NCBI RefSeq assembly: GCF_002742335.1
Contig: NZ_MDGR01000007.1
Span: 1,616,501-1,680,500 of the forward strand
From: Reichenbachiella sp. 5M10
GTDB taxonomy: Bacteria; Bacteroidota; Bacteroidia; Cytophagales; Cyclobacteriaceae
Reading direction: 5' to 3'
Length of the DNA: 64,000 bases
Each line of letters begins with the position of its first letter. Positions within the stretch are counted from its first letter, which is position 1. The notes beneath the pieces are model-generated. The model saw nothing but the letters and a program-made list of their open reading frames with translations, did not search any database and was not told the origin of the DNA. This document shows positions 27,328-34,546 of the stretch, piece by piece. Made by a program: the position numbers and the translations under genes.

Positions 27328-27342
27328 CTAGAAACAGTACAA

Positions 27343-29376
27343 ATGAAGACAGTAGACTTACAGGCAGCAGACAACATTAGAGCATTAGCCGTTTCGATGG
27401 TAGAGAAGGCAAAATCTGGTCACCCGGGAGGGCCCATGGGTGGGGCAGATTTCATGCACATTTTATACTCAGAGTTTTTAAGATTCGATCCGGACAACAT
27501 GAGCTGGCATGCAAGAGACAGGTTCTTCATGGACGCAGGCCATTTGTCTTCACTGATGTATGCGCAGTATAGCCTGTTGGGCAAGTTCTCGATGGAAGAC
27601 CTCTCCAACTTCAGACAGTGGGGATCAGTCACTCCAGGTCATCCAGAAGTAGACGTAGAACGTGCGATAGAAAACACCTCAGGGCCACTTGGTCAAGGAC
27701 ATGCCATGGGAGTAGGAGCGGCGATCGCTGCGAAGTTTCTCCAGGCCAAGTTTGGCAACTGGATGGACCAAAAAATATACGGATTCATATCTGACGGAGG
27801 TATCCAAGAAGAAATCTCTCAAGGGGTAGGACGTATCGCGGGTCACTTGGGATTGAACAACTTCATCATGTTCTTTGATAGCAACGACGTGCAGCTCTCT
27901 ACGATGACTGACGAGGTGACTACTGAGGATACTGCGATGAAATACGAGTCATGGGGATGGAAAGTCGTCACAATCGACGCACACAACCACGACGAAATCA
28001 GAAAAGCACTCAAAGATGCAAACGCTGAGACGGAGAAGCCAGTACTCATCATTGGTAAGACCATCATGGGCAAAGGCTGTGTGACAGCTGAAGGCAAGAT
28101 GTTCGAAGGACACTGCGAACTACACGGTCAGCCAATCGGCGCGACAGGTGCGGATTACGAAAAGACATTGGAGAACCTAGGATCGGATCCTAAGGACCCA
28201 TTCAAAATATACCCTGAGGTAGCTGCACACTATGCACAAGTACTGAAGGATAAAACGGCTGCTGCTCAAGAAGCTTACGCGAAAGAAGAAGCGTGGAGAA
28301 AAGACAATGCAGCACTCGCAGCGAAACTAGATCAGTTCTTGACAGGTAAGATGCCAGAAGGAATTGATTTTAGTGAGATCGTTCAAAAAGAGGGAGTAGC
28401 GTCAAGAGCAGCAGGGTCTGCGGTATTGGCTTACCTCGCGGACAAAGTAGAAAACATGATCGTGTCTTCTGCGGATTTGTCTAATTCAGACAAGACGGAC
28501 GGTTTCTTGAAGAAAACAAGATCCATCCAGAAAAATGATTTTGGTGGCGCATTCTTGCAGTCAGGTGTGGCTGAGCTGTCTATGGCGGCTATCGCCAATG
28601 GGATGGCACTGCACGGTGGTGTGATTCCAGTGGTGGGTACGTTCTTCGTATTCTCTGACTACATGAAGCCCGCGATTAGACTTGGAGCGATCCAAGAGCT
28701 ACCGGTGAAATATGTATGGACACACGATGCGTTTAGAGTAGGAGAGGATGGACCGACTCACCAGCCGATCGAGCAAGAGGCACAGATCAGATTGATGGAG
28801 AAAGTTCAAAACCACAGCCACAAAAATAGCTTCCTTGCACTCAGACCTGCAGATGCTGCAGAGACAACCGTAGCGTGGAAAATGGCTATGGAAAACACAG
28901 ACGTCTCGACAGGTTTGATCCTGTCGAGACAAGGAATCAAAGATCTACCTGCTCAGGGAGCTTCGAGATACGAAGATGCGCTCCAAGCGGAGAAAGGTGG
29001 ATACCTCGTGCAAAAAGTAGAAAACCCAGACGTGGTGTTGATCGCCAATGGTTCGGAAGTAGCGACTTTGTTTGCGGGAGCAGCTTTGCTTGAAGAGAAG
29101 AAAGGATTGAAAATCAACATTGCTTCGATTCCTTCTGAGGGACTATTCAGAAGCCAAGACAAAGCTTATCAGGAATCAGTAATCCCTACAGACAAGCCTA
29201 TCTTCGGTATGACGGCTGGATTGCCTGTCAACTTGGAAGGACTCGCGGGACCAAACGGTAAAGTCTTTGGGTTGGGACATTTCGGATATTCTGCTCCTGC
29301 TGGAGTATTGGATGAGAAATTCGGATTCACTGGCGAAAACGTGTACAACCAAGTGGTTGAATTGTTGGGACTTTAA
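27343..29376 (+). CDS. tkt: Transketolase
   Basis: A full-length, unsplit transketolase of 677 residues. The N-terminal TPP domain has KSGHPGGPMGGADFMHIL, the GPLGQGHAMGVG loop and SDGGIQEEISQG; the pyrimidine-binding domain includes WTHDAFRVGEDGPTHQPIEQ, and a transketolase C-domain closes the chain. It transfers two-carbon units from xylulose-5-phosphate and so links pentose breakdown to glycolysis in the cytoplasm. Transaldolase follows 86 bp downstream, forming a non-oxidative pentose phosphate unit that is preceded by a long structured leader. Confidence 0.96.
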   Translation: MKTVDLQAADNIRALAVSMVEKAKSGHPGGPMGGADFMHILYSEFLRFDPDNMSWHARDRFFMDAGHLSSLMYAQYSLLGKFSMEDLSNFRQWGSVTPGHPEVDVERAIENTSGPLGQGHAMGVGAAIAAKFLQAKFGNWMDQKIYGFISDGGIQEEISQGVGRIAGHLGLNNFIMFFDSNDVQLSTMTDEVTTEDTAMKYESWGWKVVTIDAHNHDEIRKALKDANAETEKPVLIIGKTIMGKGCVTAEGKMFEGHCELHGQPIGATGADYEKTLENLGSDPKDPFKIYPEVAAHYAQVLKDKTAAAQEAYAKEEAWRKDNAALAAKLDQFLTGKMPEGIDFSEIVQKEGVASRAAGSAVLAYLADKVENMIVSSADLSNSDKTDGFLKKTRSIQKNDFGGAFLQSGVAELSMAAIANGMALHGGVIPVVGTFFVFSDYMKPAIRLGAIQELPVKYVWTHDAFRVGEDGPTHQPIEQEAQIRLMEKVQNHSHKNSFLALRPADAAETTVAWKMAMENTDVSTGLILSRQGIKDLPAQGASRYEDALQAEKGGYLVQKVENPDVVLIANGSEVATLFAGAALLEEKKGLKINIASIPSEGLFRSQDKAYQESVIPTDKPIFGMTAGLPVNLEGLAGPNGKVFGLGHFGYSAPAGVLDEKFGFTGENVYNQVVELLGL

Positions 29377-29462
29377 TTCCGATGGTCTTCTTGGTTTGTT
29401 TTTGACGAGCCAAGAAGATCGGATACATAGAATAAAACTTTGACTATAAACAGACAATAGAC

Positions 29463-30119
29463 ATGCAATTTTTCATCGATACCGCCAATCTTGATCACAT
29501 CAAGGAGGCATATGACTTAGGAGTATTAGACGGTGTGACCACCAACCCATCGTTGATGGCCAAAGAAGGCATCACTGGCGAGGAGAACATCAGAGCACAC
29601 TACAAGAAAATCTGTGATATCGTAGATGACAAGGTAAGTGCAGAGGTAATCTCTACCGAATTTGATGCGATGCTCAAAGAAGGATTGGAACTAGCAGCGA
29701 TCGATCCAAAGATCGTCGTGAAAATCCCAATGATCAAAGACGGTATCAAGACCATCAAGGCGTTGAGTGACAAAGGGATCAGAACCAACTGTACGTTGAT
29801 CTTTAGCCCAGGACAAGCAATCCTTGCTGCGAAAGCGGGTGCGAGCTATATCTCTCCATTCATCGGGAGATTGGACGATATCGGGTTTGACGGGATGAAC
29901 CTCATCGAGCAGATCGTGGGTATCTACGATAACTTCGGTTTCGAAACTGAAATCCTAGCGGCATCTGTGCGCAACCCACTACACTTGATCAAGTGTGCTG
30001 AGGTAGGTGCAGACGTAGTGACCTGTCCATTGAGTGCGATCATGGGCTTGTTGAAACACCCATTGACCGACAGTGGATTGGCGACTTTCCTAGCGGATTA
30101 CGCCAAAGGAAACAAGTAA
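29463..30119 (+). CDS. tal: Transaldolase (short FSA/TalC-like type)
   Basis: A 218-residue class I aldolase of the short transaldolase / fructose-6-phosphate aldolase family. The Schiff-base lysine is Lys87 in VVKIPM, and TTNPSLMAKEG and SPFIGRLDD are conserved. Phe133 in SPF, where fructose-6-phosphate aldolases carry Tyr, argues for transaldolase activity. It continues the pentose phosphate step started by the adjacent transketolase and is closed by a strong terminator. Confidence 0.93.
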   Translation: MQFFIDTANLDHIKEAYDLGVLDGVTTNPSLMAKEGITGEENIRAHYKKICDIVDDKVSAEVISTEFDAMLKEGLELAAIDPKIVVKIPMIKDGIKTIKALSDKGIRTNCTLIFSPGQAILAAKAGASYISPFIGRLDDIGFDGMNLIEQIVGIYDNFGFETEILAASVRNPLHLIKCAEVGADVVTCPLSAIMGLLKHPLTDSGLATFLADYAKGNK

Positions 30120-30142
30120 GGGGGTTACTTTCTAGAAATTTG

Positions 30143-30175
30143 AAAGGGATACATCTGTGATGTATCCCTTTTTTG
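30143..30175 (+). terminator. Terminator after transaldolase
   Basis: AAAGGGATACATC (30143-30155) and GATGTATCCCTTT (30159-30171), a perfect 13-bp stem with a 3-nt loop, followed by T residues. Confidence 0.95.
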
Positions 30176-30342
30176 ATAAATACATGTGGGTAGATGATGT
30201 CAATAGGGGGTCTATCCCGTTGGTCCAATCATTAGGAGGCAGTTGTCGTGCAGTCTTTGTGAGCACAGGTGCTAAAGTCCAACCTTTGTTAGTATCCCAG
30301 TCTAGTCATTCCTAATTTCGCCCGATACAAAATGAAATCAAT

Positions 30343-31239
30343 ATGTGGGTGATTCTGGGAGTGTTGTCTTTGCTGGCTTTGGGAGTGTATGATCTACTCA
30401 AGAAGGTCTCGCTCAATGACAATGCAGTTTTGCCCGTGTTGTTTTTCTCGACCTTAGCTTCTGCCTTGCTTTTCGTGCCGCCGTTGGTGTTGTCTCATAC
30501 AGTAGAGGGGTTTGAGCAGTACGACAATTTCTATATCCCCTCAGTAGGCCTCAAGGTACATTTGTTAATCCTGATCAAGGCTTTGATCGTCGTGTCATCG
30601 TGGATTCTATCCTTCATGGCACTCAAAAACTTGCCAATCAGCATTGTCTCACCGATTCGTAGTACAGGGCCAGTATGGACATTGCTAGGTGCGATTCTAA
30701 TGTATGGTGAGACACTGACACTCCTGCAGTGGATGGGGATGATTGTTGCCCTCGTTTTCTTTTATTTCTTCTCCATTGCTGGCAACAAGGAGGGCGTCAA
30801 TTTCAAAACCAACAAATGGGTTTGGTTCATTTTTTTAGCGACCATCATTGGGACTTTTAGTACACTGTATGACAAGTACCTCATTGCACATTACAATCGC
30901 CTAGCGATTCAGGCCTATTTCTCTTTCTACCAAGTGCCTATTATGCTCTTGGTCCTGTGTTTTTTTTGGTATCCCAAACGAAAGGAGTTGACTCCTTTTC
31001 AATGGAGAAACACGATTCCGTTGATAGGTATCGTGCTTGTCTTGGGTGATTTTGCTTACTTCTATGCGTTGACCTTTGAGGATTCTCTGGTGTCAATCCT
31101 GTCTTTGCTCAGAAGGAGCAGCGTGATCATCTCATTTGGAGTGGGGGCCATCCTTTTTAAGGAAAAGAATATCCTTTACAAGTCACTGATTCTGTTGGGG
31201 ATCATAGCAGGGATTGTTCTCATCATGTTTGGCAGTTAG
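30343..31239 (+). CDS. EamA-like DMT-family transporter
   Basis: A 298-residue membrane protein with about ten helices in two homologous halves, typical of drug/metabolite transporters (SFMALKNLPISIVSPIRSTGPVWTLLGAI; second half DSLVSILSLLRRSSVI). The substrate is unknown. Its place between the transaldolase terminator and the kinase-regulator gene suggests, without proof, a sugar or sugar-derived substrate. Confidence 0.85.
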   Translation: MWVILGVLSLLALGVYDLLKKVSLNDNAVLPVLFFSTLASALLFVPPLVLSHTVEGFEQYDNFYIPSVGLKVHLLILIKALIVVSSWILSFMALKNLPISIVSPIRSTGPVWTLLGAILMYGETLTLLQWMGMIVALVFFYFFSIAGNKEGVNFKTNKWVWFIFLATIIGTFSTLYDKYLIAHYNRLAIQAYFSFYQVPIMLLVLCFFWYPKRKELTPFQWRNTIPLIGIVLVLGDFAYFYALTFEDSLVSILSLLRRSSVIISFGVGAILFKEKNILYKSLILLGIIAGIVLIMFGS

Positions 31240-31258
31240 TGGGCCCAAAGTTTATAGT

Positions 31259-31290
31259 TCACGAAGTGAAAAGCATCGATGCACTTGTGA
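31259..31290. promoter_or_regulatory. Inverted repeat upstream of the kinase-regulator gene
   Basis: TCACgAAGTG (31259-31268) and CACTTGTGA (31282-31290) are complementary apart from one bulged base, with a GCATCGATGC palindrome between them. The site lies 57 bp before the -7 box of the fusion gene and could be an operator for autoregulation. Confidence 0.35.
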
Positions 31291-31346
31291 TTCCAAAATG
31301 CTGGATGTAAATGTGAAGATTGTTAGGCTAGTCTGCTCAAGTGACG

Positions 31347-31354
31347 TAACTTTG
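31347..31354 (+). promoter_or_regulatory. -7 box (TAACTTTG) of the kinase-regulator gene
   Basis: Perfect TAnnTTTG match 83 bp before the ATG at 31437. A TTG at 31320-31322 is a possible -33 element, with a long 24-bp spacer. Confidence 0.45.
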
Positions 31355-31436
31355 GCGTAGTTAAGGGGTGAATAGAGGCGTTTTCGCTACATGTAGAGCC
31401 TATTCACTCTTAAGGAGCAGATTCACGGAAAGAAGG

Positions 31437-33419
31437 ATGTATTTATTAGGTTACGAAGTAGGCAGTACGACCGTCAAAATTGCACTGATTCGATCAGAGG
31501 ACAACAAAGTCATCGGAGTAGGACAATACCCGGAGCATGACTCGACGATACTGTCTCGTCACAGTGGATGGGCAGAGCAGCATCCTGAGTCTTGGTGGCA
31601 GGATCTCTGTACCGCTACTCGAAATATCCTGTCCCAAAATCATATCAATCCTCGAGAGATCAGCGGGATAGGGATTGCCTATCAGATGCACGGTCTCGTG
31701 CTCATCGACGAAAACAAGAAAGTATTGCGTCCTTCCATCATCTGGAGTGATAGCCGTGCGGTGACGATAGGCAAAAAGGCCTTCAAGGATCTGGGAGAAA
31801 AAGAATGTCTAGAGAATTTCCTCAATTCGCCGGGCAATTTCACCGCATCTAAACTACGCTGGGTTAGAGACAATGAACCAGATATCTATGATCGTATCGA
31901 TAAGATCCTGTTGCCAGGAGACTACATCGCGATGAAATTCACAGGTGAGGTGCAAACCACAATTTCAGGTTTGTCGGAGGCTATACTTTGGGATTTCAAA
32001 AAGAAGAAGACAGCCAAGCAAGTCTTAGACTACTACGACATCAGCGAAGACTTGATTCCCGAGATCGTACCGACTTTTGCGAGGCAAGGAGAGGTGACTG
32101 CCGAGGCGGCAGAGATGAGTGGGTTAGCTGCAGGGATACCGGTGACCTATCGAGCTGGTGATCAGCCCAACAATGCCCTGTCTCTCAACGTGCTCAACCC
32201 CGGAGAGATCGCTGCGACCAGTGCTGAATCAGGGGTGGTCTACGGGATAGTCGATAGACCCAAGTACGACATACGCTCACGTGTCAATCCTTTTGCACAT
32301 GTCAACTACGAAGACAACTACGACCGCATCGGTGTACTGCTGTGCCTCAACGGAGCAGGTACGCAATATGGATGGATGAAAAGCCAGATTGCACTCAGTG
32401 GTCGTCACTACGACGACATGGAGCGCATGGCTTCTACTGTACCGATAGGGTCAGATGAGCTATGTATTTTGCCTTTTGGCAATGGAGCCGAGCGGATGTT
32501 GGACGAAAAAAGCATCAACTCCCACATCATGAATCTGGAGTTTAGCAGACATTCTAGAGGGCATCTCTACCGGGCAGCTTTGGAAGGAGTGGCCTTTTCG
32601 TTCGTTTATGGGGTGAATCTGCTCAAAGAGCTCGGGTTGGAGGTGGATGTGCTTCGTGTGACCAACGACAACATGTTTCAATCTGAGGTGTTTTCGATGA
32701 CAATCGCGACGCTGCTTGATTGTCATATCGAGGTAGTGGAGACTACAGGAGCCATCGGTGCTGCACGTGCTGCGGGTGTCGCCAATGGAGTGTACTCATC
32801 GCTGGAGGATGCTCTGTCTCATGTGACGCCTAGTATCATCCACGAACCACGACTCAATCAGTCGCGTTGCAACCAGGCCTACAACCTTTGGTTGTCTTAC
32901 CTAGACAAGGCACTGTTTGATATGCCTTCCAAGTCCAACAGGCCCGAAGTGCTTCGGGCCAAAAACGATACGTTGAAGGCAACCATTGACGAAAAGAACA
33001 AGGAGCTTGCCGCGCTAGCCATGCAGTTGCACAACAAGGATGAGTTTTTGATGGATATCAAGAATACTCTCCAAGAATTGGGGACGGCACTTTCCACAGA
33101 AGATCAAAAGAAGGCCTTGCAACGGCTCGTCGGTAAGATTGAAAGCAAGACAGATAGTGACAAAGATTGGGAAAGCTTCGAGGATCAGTTCAATCTGCTG
33201 CACTCGGACTTCTTCAAAAAACTCAAGAGCGATTTTCCTAAGCTATCAGTACCCGAAGCGAAACTCTGCATGCTCCTCAAGATGAAGCTATCCACCAAGG
33301 AGATCGCCAATCAACTCAATCTCTCCGTACGTGGTGTAGAGACCCGCCGCTACCGCCTCCGCAAAAAACTGCAAATCAACAAAGAACTGGATCTGGAAGA
33401 GTTTTTGGATAGGGTTTAA
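31437..33419 (+). CDS. Xylulokinase-like (FGGY) domain fused to coiled coil and LuxR-type HTH; putative pentulose-sensing regulator
   Basis: The start is the ATG at 31437, preceded by AAAGAAGG and giving the same MYLLGY N-terminus as XylB. Residues 1-485 align without gaps to the XylB at 47559, keeping MHG 84-86 and the base Asp242 ([10 protein letters not shown]). The nucleotide motifs differ: Glu7 replaces Asp7 in phosphate motif 1, SAE 262-264 replaces GGT in phosphate motif 2, and Thr409 replaces Gly409 in the adenosine motif. Residues about 500-565 are a coiled coil (DEKNKELAALAMQLHNKDEF). Residues about 580-660 are a LuxR/GerE-type DNA-binding domain (LSTKEIANQLNLSVRGVE, then RYRLRKKL), the output module known from Bacteroidota Y_Y_Y regulators. 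No signal peptide or membrane helix. I infer a cytoplasmic one-component sensor of xylulose or a similar ketose; residual kinase activity is not excluded. Confidence 0.9.
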   Translation: MYLLGYEVGSTTVKIALIRSEDNKVIGVGQYPEHDSTILSRHSGWAEQHPESWWQDLCTATRNILSQNHINPREISGIGIAYQMHGLVLIDENKKVLRPSIIWSDSRAVTIGKKAFKDLGEKECLENFLNSPGNFTASKLRWVRDNEPDIYDRIDKILLPGDYIAMKFTGEVQTTISGLSEAILWDFKKKKTAKQVLDYYDISEDLIPEIVPTFARQGEVTAEAAEMSGLAAGIPVTYRAGDQPNNALSLNVLNPGEIAATSAESGVVYGIVDRPKYDIRSRVNPFAHVNYEDNYDRIGVLLCLNGAGTQYGWMKSQIALSGRHYDDMERMASTVPIGSDELCILPFGNGAERMLDEKSINSHIMNLEFSRHSRGHLYRAALEGVAFSFVYGVNLLKELGLEVDVLRVTNDNMFQSEVFSMTIATLLDCHIEVVETTGAIGAARAAGVANGVYSSLEDALSHVTPSIIHEPRLNQSRCNQAYNLWLSYLDKALFDMPSKSNRPEVLRAKNDTLKATIDEKNKELAALAMQLHNKDEFLMDIKNTLQELGTALSTEDQKKALQRLVGKIESKTDSDKDWESFEDQFNLLHSDFFKKLKSDFPKLSVPEAKLCMLLKMKLSTKEIANQLNLSVRGVETRRYRLRKKLQINKELDLEEFLDRV

Positions 33420-33420
33420 T

Positions 33421-33472
33421 CTACTGCCCAGCGAAATCACTATTTGATCAGTTCGCTGGGCAGTAGACCGTA
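33421..33472. terminator. Long hairpin terminator between convergent genes
   Basis: CTACTGCCCAGCGAA (33421-33435) and its perfect complement TTCGCTGGGCAGTAG (33452-33466) with a 16-nt loop, followed by a T-rich stretch on the plus strand. It starts directly after the fusion gene stop and includes the last codons of the AraC gene. Confidence 0.8.
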
Positions 33473-34444
33473 TATTTTTTTGAAGGCAACAGTGAAGTGC
33501 TGTGGGTTCTTGTAACCTACACGATAAGATGCCTCGGTGATGTTGCAGACACGCTCCTCGATGAGGGATTTGGCGGATTTCATCCGTTGTTCGGTGATGT
33601 ACTTGAATAGCGTCGTGCCATGAGTCACCTTGAAACTCTCTTTGAGTTTGGAGGCATTCATTCCTACCAATGCTGCCAAGGACGCAATGGATAGCGGGTC
33701 GTTGAGATGAGTTGAGATGTGCTGCACGACTCGTTCCAGCTTTTCGTGGGTGCTAGGGGATAGCTGGGTAGTAGTGGAGCGAGACGAACGTTGGTCCCAG
33801 GAGGCGAAAATCATCACCAAGAGTTCCAATACCTTGGCTTCCAAAAAAGGCTTTTTGAGCGAGTCGGCATATTGACAGTCGAGGATGTCCTGGATGTGTC
33901 GTTTGAGGACAGGGGTGATTTTCTGACTTCTATTCCAAAACAGGAAAGGTCGCTTGCTCTCAATAGCCGTCCCAAATTCTTTCAGTACCTCCTTGAAGTT
34001 TTGACCAATAGCTTTCTTGATAAAAGCCTTGGTAAACTGTATCTCTAGGGTCTGACGATGGGGTGGGATGAAATGCAAAACACCATTGACTCTGGGGAAA
34101 TAAAACAAATTGAACTGACCAGATTGAATTTCGACAGGCATGCTGTATTCGTCTTGGGGTTCGTAGTGATTGTAGCCTTCGATCTCAAAATGCAGTTTGA
34201 ACAAAGGGAAATCATGAGACACCTCCACCTCATAGGGTGACTTGACGGTGACGTTTCGATTGACCAAAATGATCCCATCTACTTGTACCTCATGCACTTG
34301 TCCCGTCACGCCATTTTGATCAATACTCGTGTTCTCCTCCTTGATGGATTGTGTGGTGAAGTTTTTAGAGTACTGCTTGGTTTGCGTACCACCTTCGAAT
34401 ATCTGGCTTTTGAGAATTGTTTTCATTTCATCTTTTTGCGGCAT
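33440..34444 (-). CDS. AraC-family transcriptional regulator of the siderophore cluster
   Basis: A 334-residue regulator. The last about 100 residues form the paired AraC helix-turn-helix (ASLAALVGMNASKLKESFK; YRVGYKNPQHFTVAFKKIYG). The N-terminal 220 residues resemble the PchR-type sensing domain seen in siderophore regulators. It is divergent from the TonB receptor gene across a 102-bp gap with an inverted repeat. I infer activation of the uptake cluster by iron-siderophore, as in PchR systems; the ligand is not determined. Confidence 0.88.
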   Translation of the reverse strand: MPQKDEMKTILKSQIFEGGTQTKQYSKNFTTQSIKEENTSIDQNGVTGQVHEVQVDGIILVNRNVTVKSPYEVEVSHDFPLFKLHFEIEGYNHYEPQDEYSMPVEIQSGQFNLFYFPRVNGVLHFIPPHRQTLEIQFTKAFIKKAIGQNFKEVLKEFGTAIESKRPFLFWNRSQKITPVLKRHIQDILDCQYADSLKKPFLEAKVLELLVMIFASWDQRSSRSTTTQLSPSTHEKLERVVQHISTHLNDPLSIASLAALVGMNASKLKESFKVTHGTTLFKYITEQRMKSAKSLIEERVCNITEASYRVGYKNPQHFTVAFKKIYGLLPSELIK

Positions 34445-34461
34445 TTAAAAAACCTTTTGCG

Positions 34462-34504
34462 TTGGTGCAAATGATGGCTTCTATACCACATTTGCACAAA
34501 AATA
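34462..34504. promoter_or_regulatory. Inverted repeat operator and minus-strand -7 box between araC-type gene and TonB receptor
   Basis: GTGCAAATGATGG (34465-34477) and CCACATTTGCAC (34486-34497) are complementary except for one bulged base, with 8 bp between. On the minus strand TATTTTTG (34504 to 34497) matches the -7 consensus for the regulator, overlapping the repeat. This fits a shared, autoregulated control region. Confidence 0.5.
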
Positions 34505-34546
34505 CACTATTTAGAACTGGTCTTAATAAATGCAGCTTTTTTTCTC

